Numbered from the stretch's first letter, positions 19,309 through 27,668 are shown. The stretch: 34,722 nucleotides of DNA from Gammaproteobacteria bacterium (GCA_019454675.1 JACFNV010000007.1:16659-51380), one strand, 5' to 3'. The notes: a model not told the origin generated them from the letters alone. Translations and numbers: made by a program.

Positions 19309-20823
19309 ATGCAACCGCCGGAGCGCGCCGGCGCGTGGCCCGCCGCACTAGCCGGCCTGCTGGTGGCGCTGGCCGTGGTGCTGGTGCTGCAGGCCGAGGG
19401 CTTCGCCGCCATGCTGGCCATGTGGTCCGGGTCGACCACCTATCGCGGCCTGTTCTTCGTGCCGCTGGTGGCGCTGTATTTCCTCTGGTTGCGTGTTCCG
19501 CTGCTGGGGCAGCTGCAGCCGCGGCCCACGCTGCTGGGGCTCGCCGGCCTGTTGCCCTTCGTCCTGCTCTGGTTGCTGGGCACGGTGGCCCAGATCAGCA
19601 TCGCGCAGCAGGTCGCGGCGGTGGGCAGCCTGCAGATGGTGGTTTTCGCCGTGCTCGGCTGGCAGGCGTGCCGGCGGCTGCTGTTCCCGCTGCTCCTGCT
19701 CTGGCTCATGGTGCCGATGGGCGAGGACCTGCTGCTGCCGTGGCTGATCCGCCTCACCATCTGGCTCACCGTGGGCGGGTTGCGGCTGGCGGGCATGCCG
19801 ACCGTGGTGGATGGCAACCTGCTGATCGTCGATGGTGCTGCCTACAACATCATCGACGGATGTGCTGGACTGGACCTCCTGCTGGATAATCTGCTGGTCT
19901 CGCTGGCTTTCGCCAACCTCATCTACCACCGCTTCAGTCGCCGGCTGGTCTATGTGCTGGCAGCGGTGCCGGTGGCGATTGCCGTCAACAACCTGCGCAC
20001 CATCTCGGTGGTGCTCATTTCCGCCACCGGCATCGACCTGGCCTCGGATCACCTTGCCTATGGCTGGTTCCTCTTCGGCCTGGGCATGCTGGTGCAGATG
20101 GCGGTCGGGTTGCGCTTCTGCGATACGCCGCCCGCGGCGGAGCAGGCGCCTGCCGCCGCTGCGCAACCCGCGGGCTCCCGTGCCGGGGTGATGGCGGTTG
20201 CCGTTGCCGCCGGCCTCATGGTGGCACTCCCGGCGCTCTGGGCACACCGGCTGCTGGCGGTGACGGAAGCGCCGGTGAGCGTGCAGCTGCATGCACCACC
20301 GGGTTTCGAGCCGCTGCCGCCCGACAGCGCGGATGCGGGCGCCTGGCGACCGCACTTTCCCGGTGCGGATGCGCAACTACAGGGCCGACTGGCCGGTGCT
20401 GCCGTACCGGTGGATTTTTTCGTGGCCTATTACTGGCGGCAGGATGGCGAGCGCGAGCTGGTGTCCTGGGAGAACCGTTTCCACGATGACCGCTACTGGT
20501 TCCTGCTGGGCACGGGGCGCATGGCTGCCGTGCCGGGCTCCGCATCACCACCGCTGGCCACGGCCCGCCTGCATGGGGCCGGCGACGAGCGCCGCGTGGT
20601 CTGGTACTGGTACTGGGTGGATGGGCGCTTCACCGCGAGCCCGCTGGCGGCCAAGCTGCTGCAGGCCTGGGCCGTGCTCTCGGGTGGCGAGCAGCGTGCG
20701 GCGCTGATCGCGCTGTCGATCCTGGAGACGGGCGATGCCGCTGCGGACCAGGCGGTGCTGCAGGCACTGCTCGAGCGTGGCACCGATTATCGGGCCCTGA
20801 TGAAAAAAGCGGCCCGGGGCTAG
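19309..20823 (+). CDS. Exosortase with C-terminal EpsI domain
   Basis: Exosortases are polytopic inner-membrane Cys proteases/transpeptidases that process PEP-CTERM-type sorting signals. GGAG at 19297-19300 supports ATG 19309, giving 504 residues. About eight membrane segments fill residues 10-270. The catalytic triad is present: Cys185 (DGCAGLDLL), Arg230 (NNLRTISVV) and His248 (SDHLAYGWFLFG). A ninth segment near 295 leads to a periplasmic EpsI-like domain (about 310-500; WRPHFPGADAQL, VDFFVAYYWRQ, VWYWYWVDGRF). The EpsI fusion and the VPLP-type signals on nearby proteins suggest the XrtD (VPLPA-CTERM) type more than XrtA; this is inference. No EPS polymerisation genes or prsK/prsR are in the window. 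Confidence 0.92.
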   Translation: MQPPERAGAWPAALAGLLVALAVVLVLQAEGFAAMLAMWSGSTTYRGLFFVPLVALYFLWLRVPLLGQLQPRPTLLGLAGLLPFVLLWLLGTVAQISIAQQVAAVGSLQMVVFAVLGWQACRRLLFPLLLLWLMVPMGEDLLLPWLIRLTIWLTVGGLRLAGMPTVVDGNLLIVDGAAYNIIDGCAGLDLLLDNLLVSLAFANLIYHRFSRRLVYVLAAVPVAIAVNNLRTISVVLISATGIDLASDHLAYGWFLFGLGMLVQMAVGLRFCDTPPAAEQAPAAAAQPAGSRAGVMAVAVAAGLMVALPALWAHRLLAVTEAPVSVQLHAPPGFEPLPPDSADAGAWRPHFPGADAQLQGRLAGAAVPVDFFVAYYWRQDGERELVSWENRFHDDRYWFLLGTGRMAAVPGSASPPLATARLHGAGDERRVVWYWYWVDGRFTASPLAAKLLQAWAVLSGGEQRAALIALSILETGDAAADQAVLQALLERGTDYRALMKKAARG

Positions 20824-20842
20824 GCGCCCTCGGGCCGCTTTT
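20805..20842. terminator. Bidirectional terminator between exosortase and the small sorting-signal gene
   Basis: AAAAGCGGCCCG (20805-20816) pairs perfectly with CGGGCCGCTTTT (20831-20842), and an inner GGGC/GCCC extends the stem. The left arm lies in the last codons of the exosortase gene and its stop is in the loop. The A-run at 20803-20808 gives a U-run on the reverse strand, so the element also ends the convergent small gene. Confidence 0.85.
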
Positions 20843-20866
20843 GCGCTCGGATGAGCGACGCCGGAC

Positions 20867-21079
20867 TCAGGAACGGCGGCGTGCGATGGTGAAGGCCACG
20901 CCGAGACCCAGCGCCACCAGGCTGAAAGCTCCCGGGCCGGGCAGCGGGCGCACATCGGGACGGTGCGGCTTGCCGTGCCACTTGCCGAAGCTCGGGCCGG
21001 CGGCGAGGGCGGGCGTCATGGCCAGCGGGGCGGCCACGGCGGCAACCATCATCAGGGTGCGGAGCTTGTTCACTTTCAT
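20867..21079 (-). CDS. Very short exosortase-substrate-like protein (70 aa)
   Basis: The product consists of a signal peptide (MKVNKLRTLMMVAAVAAPLA, cleavage near ALA|AG at 27), only about 20 exposed residues rich in Lys, His, Arg and Pro (GPSFGKWHGKPHRPDVRPLP), and a C-terminal PEP-CTERM-like signal: Pro-Gly-Pro, a hydrophobic helix (AFSLVALGLGVAFTI) and ARRRS. An AAGGAAG ribosome-binding site supports ATG 21079; the upstream in-frame ATG at 21160 lies beyond the promoter. It is convergent with the exosortase gene and has a sigma-54 promoter. A role as a small surface peptide, or as a model substrate of the adjacent exosortase, is inference. Its signal (LPGPGAFSL) differs from the VPLP type of the other three. 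Confidence 0.8.
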   Translation of the reverse strand: MKVNKLRTLMMVAAVAAPLAMTPALAAGPSFGKWHGKPHRPDVRPLPGPGAFSLVALGLGVAFTIARRRS

Positions 21080-21125
21080 GTCATTTCTTCCTTGAAGCCA
21101 GAGAAACTCGTTTCGCCAAGTGTAA

Positions 21126-21142
21126 AGCAGGATTCGTGCCAA
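21126..21142 (-). promoter_or_regulatory. Sigma-54 promoter of the 70-aa sorting-signal gene
   Basis: On the reverse strand the sequence TTGGCACGAATCCTGCT fits the RpoN consensus YTGGCACGrNNNTTGCW at all defined positions except one (C for the first T of TTGC). GG and GC are 10 nt apart as required. Transcription would begin near 21115, giving a ~36-nt leader before ATG 21079. Sigma-54 control through PrsK/PrsR is established for PEP-CTERM genes in other proteobacteria. Confidence 0.82.
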
Positions 21143-21205
21143 CAAAAAAACAACAATCAATCAATCGGTTGGATGATGCCTGTCGCGAGTCGGCGTGTGC
21201 CTGTC

Positions 21206-21226
21206 AAAAAAATCGGCAGACTGCCG
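21206..21226 (-). terminator. Likely terminator of the TauD-family gene
   Basis: On the reverse strand a short stem CGGCA-GTC-TGCCG (21214-21226) is followed by A and seven T residues (21206-21212). It lies about 165 nt after the dioxygenase stop and upstream of the sigma-54 promoter, which it would insulate. The stem is only 5 bp. Confidence 0.5.
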
Positions 21227-21235
21227 GCGAAGCAT

Positions 21236-21251
21236 TGTGAAGTGGTTCACA
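21236..21251. promoter_or_regulatory. Inverted repeat, candidate enhancer site for a sigma-54 activator
   Basis: TGTGAA-GTGG-TTCACA is a perfect 6-bp inverted repeat, with partial symmetry outside it (AGC...GCT). It is centred about 128 nt upstream of the predicted sigma-54 start, where enhancer-binding proteins normally bind. The rest of the 312-nt gap 21080-21391 holds only the promoter and the terminator already listed, with no gene. Confidence 0.45.
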
Positions 21252-21391
21252 GCTTTCAAACCCCTCCCTGACTCCCCTGCCGGATATCCTCTCCCCTGAA
21301 GCCCGGAAGGCCCGCAGCCGGAGGGTTTTGCACATAAGCAGCATTGCCTGTGCTGCTCTGGCAAGTTTTCCGACAGCCTGCATGCCGCCGT

Positions 21392-22285
21392 TTACTGGCC
21401 CGGCTCCCAGCTGCTGTGCAGCGCCAGGCGCCACATCAGGCGCTGGCCGGTGTAGTCGGAGTTCGGGCTGTGCTGTACCGCGCGGTTGTCCCAGAACAGC
21501 AGCGAGCCGGGCTGGTAGCGGAAGCGGCAGGCATAGATGTCCTTGATGGTGTGGGCCTTGAGCATGGCGAGGATGGCGCTGCTCTCCGCGTGGCTCAGCC
21601 CCTTGATGGCCGTGGTCCAGGCGCAGTTGATGTAGAGCATCTTGCGGCCGGTTTCGGGGTGGCGGCATACCAGCGGATGCTCCACCTGCGGATAGCGCTC
21701 GCGCATGGCCTTGAGCATCTCGATGGCCTTGACGCTGCTGGTGGAGTGGTGGCCCGAGTTCAGCCCGTACTGCAGCACGTCATGGATGCCGATCTTGTCC
21801 TCGAGGAAATCCTGCATCGGCTGCGACAGGCCCTCGTAGGCGAGGTAGTTGCTGGCGAACAGCGTATCGCCGCCGCAGGGCGGGATGTCGATCGCATAGA
21901 GCATGGCGCCGAGGCTGGGGTTCTTCTGGTAGCTGTGGTCCGCATGCCAGCCCAGGTTCTGGGTGGACAGCGACTTGCCGTCGCGGGGAGCACCACGCAG
22001 GTAATAGATGCCGGGGACCTCGGTCTTGTTGGGCAGGAAGGGCTCGGACTCGAGTTCGCCGAAGCGGCGGCCGAAGTCGGCGAACTGTTCCTTGCTCAGC
22101 GTTTGCCCGTGGAACATCAGCACGGAGTGGTCGAGGAAGGCCTGCCGTATCCGGGCAAGGGCATCCGCCGACAGATTGGCGAGATCGACGCCGTAGACCT
22201 CGGCGCCCAAGGCCCCGGTGATCGGCCGCACATCGATCGTCTGCCTGGTGGCGCGAGGGGTCGTATCGGCTGCTGTGGTGCTCAT
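21392..22285 (-). CDS. TauD/TfdA-family Fe(II)/2-oxoglutarate dioxygenase
   Basis: The 297-residue cytosolic enzyme has the facial triad of the family: His-X-Asp in GWHADHSY (about 114-116) and the distal His in NRAVQHSPNSDY (about 269), plus the 2-oxoglutarate-binding Arg in QRLMWRLALH (about 284-286). Members hydroxylate taurine, alkyl sulfates, 2,4-D or other small acids; the substrate cannot be read from the sequence. No taurine transporter or sulfonate genes are nearby, so the true TauD role is doubtful. GGGAG (22293-22297 on the reverse strand) supports ATG 22285. It is divergent from the broken barrel gene. Confidence 0.88.
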   Translation of the reverse strand: MSTTAADTTPRATRQTIDVRPITGALGAEVYGVDLANLSADALARIRQAFLDHSVLMFHGQTLSKEQFADFGRRFGELESEPFLPNKTEVPGIYYLRGAPRDGKSLSTQNLGWHADHSYQKNPSLGAMLYAIDIPPCGGDTLFASNYLAYEGLSQPMQDFLEDKIGIHDVLQYGLNSGHHSTSSVKAIEMLKAMRERYPQVEHPLVCRHPETGRKMLYINCAWTTAIKGLSHAESSAILAMLKAHTIKDIYACRFRYQPGSLLFWDNRAVQHSPNSDYTGQRLMWRLALHSSWEPGQ

Positions 22286-22368
22286 GAAATGATCTCCCGA
22301 TTGGCTGGGTAACGAAGACTGCAGGGCCTGGGCCCGTCGTGGGCGAAGAGCGCGCTGGGATGCATTTC

Positions 22369-22397
22369 ATCATAGGAACATTGGCTTTCCGCCACAA
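22369..22397 (-). promoter_or_regulatory. Sigma-70 promoter for the TauD-family gene
   Basis: On the reverse strand TTGTGG (22392-22397) and TATGAT (22369-22374, 5/6 to TATAAT) are separated by 17 bp, about 85 nt before the start codon. Confidence 0.5.
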
Positions 22398-22538
22398 CGG
22401 GCTGCACCTGGCCGGGATGGGTTGGGACGGGCCTCCTTGTTTTTCCGGGTACCACGGGATTAGTCTGCGCCCTGCTGTCCGGCAGCAGGGATTGCCGGGG
22501 AAGCATGGCGCGGGATGTCCTTCGGGAGGGGCGCGGCG

Positions 22539-24249
22539 ATGGCCGAGGGGAAAACGGAAGCGGGTCGCTGGTCGTTGGTGCCGGCTGTGTTGCTGGCATG
22601 CGGGCTGCCGCTCGCGGCCCAGGCTGCCACCTACCAACGTGCCGCCAACGAGCAGGTGCTGCAGCTGTGGGCGCAGGCCAGCGGCATGGCGGCGCCGGAG
22701 CTGGTCGAAGGTGGTGGCAGCAGCGGCGGAACGCGGCTCGAATGGAAGACCGGGGTTTCCTACGACTACTACCAGAACCGCTCGCGTGGCGGTTTCCTGC
22801 TGACGCCCATCCGCGATGAAAGCGCCAACAACACCGCCCAGCTGCAGACCGAGGCACGCGCCAGCGGCCGGGGCGGCGTGAGCTGGTTCACGCTGGGCGC
22901 CAGCTTCAGCGACGACCGCGCGGTGCTCGACCATCCCACCCTGGTCAGCAACCTGCAGATGGGCCATGCCGGCGAGCGCTATCGCGTGGCGCTGGGCGAC
23001 GTGCCCACCGGCTTTTCGACGCTGGGGACCGATATCGGGTTGCGCGGGCTGCTGGCGGAGGCCTACCTGGGCAGCGCGTTGCTGCAGGCAGTGGCCGGCG
23101 TGCAGGCGGATTCCTGGGAGTCCATCGCCAGGGACGAGCGGCGCAGCCGCTACCAGCGCAACAGCTACGGCTTCAAGCTCGAGCAGCCCTTTGGCGAGTC
23201 TTTCTCCGCCTACCTGAGCACCCAGGCCTATGCGGATGATCGCGACGAGGACATGCGGGCGCTCACCGGGCTGGCTCCCGCGGATGGCGATGTCAGCACC
23301 GCCGGCTTCAACTTCCGCCAGGGCAGCTTCGTGCTGAAGGGCGAGGCGGGCAGCAGCCGGTGGAAGGAAAAGGGGCTCGACCGCGAGCGCGATCACGCCT
23401 GGATCCTCGATGCCAGCTGGCAGGGCGAGCGCCTCGGGCTGCAGGCGGGTTACCACGACCTCGGCCTCTACTACACCTCGCTCTCCGGGGCAGCGCTCTC
23501 CGGGGTGAGCGAGACCTATGCCAATGCCAGCTGGCTGGCCGCGGACTGGCTGTCGCTGAACGCGGATGTGCGCCACACCGAGAACGAGCGCGCCGGGCCG
23601 CCGCCGGGCGCCGTGCTGCCCCTGCCGCTGCCCTATACGCCCAATGCCGCCAAGGCCGACAGCTGGACGCTGGGCGCCGACATCGCCATCCGCGCCATCG
23701 AGGGCATGAGCCTGCAGCTCAGCCATTCCGGCGCGGATGGCGAGAACGACGGCGGCAGCCGCAACGACCAGCAGGACAGCCTCGCCAGCCTGCAGTTCAG
23801 CCGCGATGGCTGGTCCAGCGGGCTGGGCTGGCAGCGCAGCGAAGTCGACAACGATGCCGCCGCGGCGATGGACTCGACGATCGATGGCTGGCATGCCTTC
23901 GTCGGCCGCGAGTGGGTCGAGGCGCGCAGTGCCAGCTGGAGCCTCGGCACCACGCTGACGCTTGCCAACCAGCGCCAGAAGCTCGACGGCGGCGCGCGCA
24001 ACAGCAGCGACAGCTGGCAGTTCGCCCTCAACGGGCAGCATGTGCGCGCTGTGGTACGAGGGCAGGGTGCGTGACCCGGCCACCGGCCAGCACCTCGACC
24101 AGCGCGGCATCCAGCTCGAGGCGGGCCATGCACTGGGCCGCTACGGCTCGGTCAAGTTGTACTTCAGCCGCAACAACAGCTTCGAGGATCGCAGCGACAT
24201 CGCCTACCTGGAGCGCACGCTCGGCCTGCGCTTCATGTCGGCTTTCTGA
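22539..24249 (+). pseudogene. Outer-membrane beta-barrel protein, reading frame broken near the 3' end
   Basis: From ATG 22539 (GGGAGGGG at 22524-22531; ATG 22515 is the alternative) the frame encodes a signal peptide (cleavage after AAQA) and a barrel-like chain of alternating strands. It runs into a stop at 24072-24074 after a tail (AVVRGQGA) unlike an outer-membrane C terminus. The +1 frame from about 24045 continues with good barrel sequence (LWYEGRVRDPATGQHLDQRG, then GSVKLYFSRNNSFED) and ends GLRFMSAF, with the expected terminal Phe, at 24249. Removing one base in the GC run 24042-24052 restores a ~569-residue protein. Either a one-base insertion in the genome or an assembly error. I do not recognise the family. 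A hairpin CCCTGCTG/CAGCAGGG (22470-22490) lies in the leader. The next gene starts 35 nt after 24249, suggesting an operon. Confidence 0.75.
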
Positions 24250-24284
24250 TGCGCCGCCAGCTCGAGCACCGGAGGCAGGGCACC

Positions 24285-25199
24285 ATGAGTTCCATGACGT
24301 ACATCCACCGCATCGCCGGCACCCTCGCGCTGCTGCTGGCCATGGCGGCAGCAGCGGGCCAGGGCGTGCCGCGTGACGAGTATCCGCTGCCCCCCGCGGC
24401 CCCCATCGGGTTGCAGGAGGCAGCCGCCCCGGCGGCGCAGGCCGTGCCGGGGGGTGATGCCGCCGATGCCGCTGGCGTCGGCGGGCTGGGCGACATGCAC
24501 GAGGCGCGTGCCGCGCTCGACGAACTGCTGCGTGCCTATGAAGCGGGCAACGTGGCGCAGTTCCGCCAGGGGCTCGATCCCTCCATGGTCGGCTACCAGG
24601 TGTTCCTCGAGGGCGTGCGCCGCGATGTTGCCGCCTACCGCAACCTGCGCATCAACCTCGTCGACACGCAGGTCACCGCCGGGCCGGACCTGGCGGTGAT
24701 CCAGACGGCGTGGGAGAAGCGCTTCCTCTCGGCGGCGGACTTCAGCCCCGGTATCTACACCGGGCGCAGCACGCTGCTGTTGCACCGCGAAGGCAGGGGC
24801 TGGCGGCTCTCCGCGGTGGCGCAGGACAACCCCTTCTCCAGCGCCTCCGGGGTGCTGGCACGCTTCACGCTCCTGCCGGCGGTGCTCGGCATGAACAGCC
24901 TCAACGGCAATGTCCCGCTGCGGATCGAGGTGGTCGATCCCGACATGGCGGGCGCCCCCGGCGTGAACATCGCGGTCAGCACCTCCAACGGCGATCGCGA
25001 GACGCTGCAGCTGCCGGCGGTGGCGCCCGGCGTCTTCCGCATCACCACCGCGCCCATCGTGCTGTCCGTGGCGCCGGTGCCCGGCAATCAGGTGGTCGAG
25101 ACCAGCTGGCCGTCCACCATCAGCTTCCGCTATCTCGATGCCAACCCCGGCGACAACCGCCCGGCCAGCACGCTGACCCGCAGCCTGCGCGTGCAATGA
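24285..25199 (+). CDS. Secreted protein with NTF2-like and Ig-like domains
   Basis: GGAGG at 24271-24275 supports ATG 24285 (an in-frame ATG at 24249 overlaps the preceding stop). The 304-residue product has a signal peptide (cleavage near AAAAGQG, residue 24-26), a Pro/Ala-rich linker, a domain at about 70-180 resembling the SnoaL/NTF2 fold (ARAALDELLRAYEAGNVAQF, then WEKRFLSAADF and the GRSTLLLHREGRGWRLSAV strand pair), and a C-terminal beta domain with the pattern VVDPDMAG..VNIAVSTSNGDRETLQL..GVFRITTAPI, typical of Ig-like modules in bacterial surface proteins. It follows the barrel gene closely and may be its exported or periplasmic partner. Function unknown. Confidence 0.75.
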   Translation: MSSMTYIHRIAGTLALLLAMAAAAGQGVPRDEYPLPPAAPIGLQEAAAPAAQAVPGGDAADAAGVGGLGDMHEARAALDELLRAYEAGNVAQFRQGLDPSMVGYQVFLEGVRRDVAAYRNLRINLVDTQVTAGPDLAVIQTAWEKRFLSAADFSPGIYTGRSTLLLHREGRGWRLSAVAQDNPFSSASGVLARFTLLPAVLGMNSLNGNVPLRIEVVDPDMAGAPGVNIAVSTSNGDRETLQLPAVAPGVFRITTAPIVLSVAPVPGNQVVETSWPSTISFRYLDANPGDNRPASTLTRSLRVQ

Positions 25200-25252
25200 G
25201 CCGCCCGCTGCGCTGATCCGCCCCGCGGCGGCTGCGCCGGCAGGCCGGCGGT

Positions 25253-25281
25253 TTGACCGCCGCCCGCGATGCGACTAGGAT
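25253..25281 (+). promoter_or_regulatory. Sigma-70 promoter of the cobalamin-riboswitch operon
   Basis: TTGACC (25253-25258, 5/6) and TAGGAT (25276-25281, 4/6) are separated by 17 bp. Transcription would begin near 25288, at the 5' edge of the riboswitch. Confidence 0.65.
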
Positions 25282-25287
25282 GCGCCG

Positions 25288-25437
25288 CGTTGACAGGTGC
25301 CCTGCCAGCATGTCGCTGCAGGGCCAAATGGGAAGCCGGTGCGCCTTCGGGCCATCCCGGCACTGCCCCCGCAACGGTAGGTGGACCGCCGCTCCCGCTG
25401 GAGATGGCCGGCCCACGAGTCCGGAACCAGCCTGCCA
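25288..25437 (+). ncRNA. Cobalamin (B12) riboswitch
   Basis: The ordered conserved blocks of the adenosylcobalamin aptamer are visible: GACAGGTGCC near 25292-25301, GGGAAgcCGGTG near 25330-25341, CCGGCACTGCCCCCGCAACGG at about 25357-25377, and the B12 box GAGTCCGGAACCAGCCTG at about 25417-25434. In gammaproteobacteria such elements lower expression of B12 uptake and synthesis genes when cobalamin is plentiful. The next gene is btuB, so the target fits. Folding was judged by motif order only. Confidence 0.95.
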
Positions 25438-25539
25438 ATAACCTTTACCGGTCGCGGAGGGCGGCATGGCTGGCAAGAACGAGAAAAACATCTTTTTTCC
25501 GTCGTGGTCGCTTGCGACCCTGCCCCACGCTTCGATCCT

Positions 25540-25568
25540 GCTCCCGGAAGTGAGACTGCTTCCGGAGC
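25540..25568 (+). promoter_or_regulatory. Hairpin covering the btuB ribosome-binding site
   Basis: GCTC(C)CCGGAAG-type left arm 25540-25550 pairs with CTTCCGGAGC (25559-25568): ten base pairs with C25543 bulged and loop TGAGACTG. The right arm contains GGAG (25564-25567), the only plausible ribosome-binding site for GTG 25575. It looks like the expression platform of the riboswitch acting on translation initiation; no U-run follows the hairpin. Confidence 0.6.
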
Positions 25569-25574
25569 GGGCGC

Positions 25575-27668
25575 GTGGGCGCTAGGCACGGGCATCACCT
25601 GGCACGCTGGCTGAGCGGCTCCACGCCTTGCGCGTGGATCGCCTGGCTGTGCCTGCTGCCCGCGCTGCCCGCATCGGCGGCCGGCATGGCGGAAGGGCAG
25701 GACGCCACCACCGAGATCATCGTCACCGGCACGCGGCCGCTGCCGCTGGCGGAGGTGCCGCGCAGCGTCACCGTCATCACCGCACAGGACATCGCCCGCT
25801 CGCCCGCCACCGCGCTGGCCGAGCTGCTGGCCAGCGAGGCCAACCTCAACCTGCGCTCGGTGACCGGCAACGACAAGTTCGCCGGCATCGACATCCGCGG
25901 CTCGGGCGACACCTTCGTCAGCAACGTGCTGGTGCTGGTGGATGGCGTGCGGCTGAACCCGCCCGATCTCGCCGGCCCCGACCTCGCCAGCGTGGCGCTC
26001 GAGAACATCGAGCGCATCGAGATCGTGCGCGGCGCCAACGCGGTGCGCTACGGCAGCGGCGCGGTGGGCGGGGTCATCAACATCATCACCCGCCGCAGCG
26101 CGCCGGGCAGCCGCCTCGGCGCCGGCGCTTCGCTCGGCAGCTTCGATACGCGCGAGCTGTTTGCCGTCGCGGAGGGCAGCGGCGAGCGGGCGGGCGGCTC
26201 CGCGCGCGTGGCCTGGCGGGACTCCGCGGGCTATCGCCGCAACGGCGGCCTCGAGCAGCTCGACGTGCGCCTGCATGGCGATGTCCACGCCGGGCCGCGC
26301 CTCGATCTCGATGCCGGCATCGACCTGCATGCCGACGAGTACGGCCTGCCGGGGCCGATCAGCCGCGAGGCCTTTGCCGGTTCGTCCGCCGGGCGGCGCG
26401 CCAGCCTGGCGCCCGACGACGGTGGCGAGAGCCGCGACAACCGCTACCGGGCGGGTGCGAGGCTGGCGCTGCCCGCCGGCCAGTCGCTGCGCCTGGCCGG
26501 CCATTTCCGCGATCGGCAGGTGGACTATGTGGTCGGCTACACGCCGCTGCTCGAGCGCGACCAGCAAGCCAACCGGATCACCGAGCGCAGCAGCGGCCTG
26601 GAGGCCGGCCACGTGCTGCCCTGGCAGCTGGGCCGGGTGGCGGGCGAGCTGCGCACCGGCCTCGAGTGGTGGTCGATCGATTACAGCCGCAGCGAGGACG
26701 GCCACGGGCAGGTGGGCAGCAGCCGCGAACTGCGCAGCGACCTCGACGGCGTCGCCGCCTGGCTCGGCACCAGCTTCTCGCCCGCCGCGCGCTGGCAGTT
26801 CAGCGCGGGTTACCGCGCCGACCTCAGCCGGCTGGACTCGCGCCGGCACGCCCTGGTGGAGAGCTGCGAGCAGCTGGTGATCCCCGGCATCCCGATCCCG
26901 ATACCCGTCAACTGCCGCAACGAGTGGGTCACGAGCGAGCTGGATGACAAGCGCTGGCACAACTGGGCCGCGGACCTCGGCCTGCTGTTCAGGGCGCGTG
27001 AGGGGCTGCAGCTGTTCGCCAACCTCAGCCGATCGTTTCGCGTGCCCAACGTGGACGAGCTGGCGCTGGCGCCCTCGGGCCTGCAGCCGCAACGCGCCTG
27101 GCACTTCGACAGCGGCCTGCGCGCGCAGCTGCATCCCGCCATCGGCCTGACGCTGACCGGCTTCTGGTCCGGCACCCGCGATGAAATCCTCTTCGGCATG
27201 GACCTGGCGAGCGGCGAGGCGGTGAACCTCAATGCCGACTCGCGCAGCGAGCGCCGTGGCGCGGAGCTGGAGCTGCGCTGGCAGCTGCTGCCGACGCTGG
27301 AGCTCGGCGCCAACGCCGGCTACACCCACGCCCGCTTCGCCGCCACCGGCAGCCGCATCCCGCTGGTGGCGGACTGGACCAGCGCCGCGGCGCTGCACTG
27401 GACGCCGCGCGAGCGGCTGACGGCCAGCCTCGGCGTCCGCCGCATCGGGCGGCGCGCCGATGGCAACGACTTCAGCGGCAGCAACTACCCCGCGCTCGAT
27501 GGCTACGAGGTGGTCGACCTGCGCCTCGGCTGGCAGGGGCGCCACCTGCGCTGGTCGGCCGGCGTCCAGAACGCCTTCGATGCCGTGGCCGCCGCCTCCG
27601 CCTACAGCGGCGCCATCTACCCGCTGGCCGGGCGCAGCTTCTTCGTGGCCGTCAGTGCGCAGTACTGA
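25575..27668 (+). CDS. btuB: TonB-dependent outer-membrane cobalamin receptor
   Basis: BtuB imports vitamin B12 across the outer membrane using TonB energy. The 697-residue product has a signal peptide (cleavage near ASAAG, 36-37), a TonB box (TTEIIVTG, about 45-52), a plug domain (to about 170; SVTVITAQDIARSP, LVDGVRLNPPDL, IERIEIVRGANAVRYGSGAVGGVINI) and a beta-barrel ending SFFVAVSAQY. The long loop CEQLVIPGIPIPIPVNCRN may be disulfide-closed. GTG 25575 follows GGAG by 7 nt. Function rests on the riboswitch upstream plus the BtuB-like plug. Two surface-protein genes follow at 43 and 28 nt, so all three should be under B12 control. Confidence 0.93.
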   Translation: MGARHGHHLARWLSGSTPCAWIAWLCLLPALPASAAGMAEGQDATTEIIVTGTRPLPLAEVPRSVTVITAQDIARSPATALAELLASEANLNLRSVTGNDKFAGIDIRGSGDTFVSNVLVLVDGVRLNPPDLAGPDLASVALENIERIEIVRGANAVRYGSGAVGGVINIITRRSAPGSRLGAGASLGSFDTRELFAVAEGSGERAGGSARVAWRDSAGYRRNGGLEQLDVRLHGDVHAGPRLDLDAGIDLHADEYGLPGPISREAFAGSSAGRRASLAPDDGGESRDNRYRAGARLALPAGQSLRLAGHFRDRQVDYVVGYTPLLERDQQANRITERSSGLEAGHVLPWQLGRVAGELRTGLEWWSIDYSRSEDGHGQVGSSRELRSDLDGVAAWLGTSFSPAARWQFSAGYRADLSRLDSRRHALVESCEQLVIPGIPIPIPVNCRNEWVTSELDDKRWHNWAADLGLLFRAREGLQLFANLSRSFRVPNVDELALAPSGLQPQRAWHFDSGLRAQLHPAIGLTLTGFWSGTRDEILFGMDLASGEAVNLNADSRSERRGAELELRWQLLPTLELGANAGYTHARFAATGSRIPLVADWTSAAALHWTPRERLTASLGVRRIGRRADGNDFSGSNYPALDGYEVVDLRLGWQGRHLRWSAGVQNAFDAVAAASAYSGAIYPLAGRSFFVAVSAQY

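Noticed and set aside
21780..24110. A 776-codon reverse-strand frame over the barrel gene
   Set aside because: It runs antisense through the barrel gene and into the dioxygenase in the wrong frame; composition is typical of a shadow.
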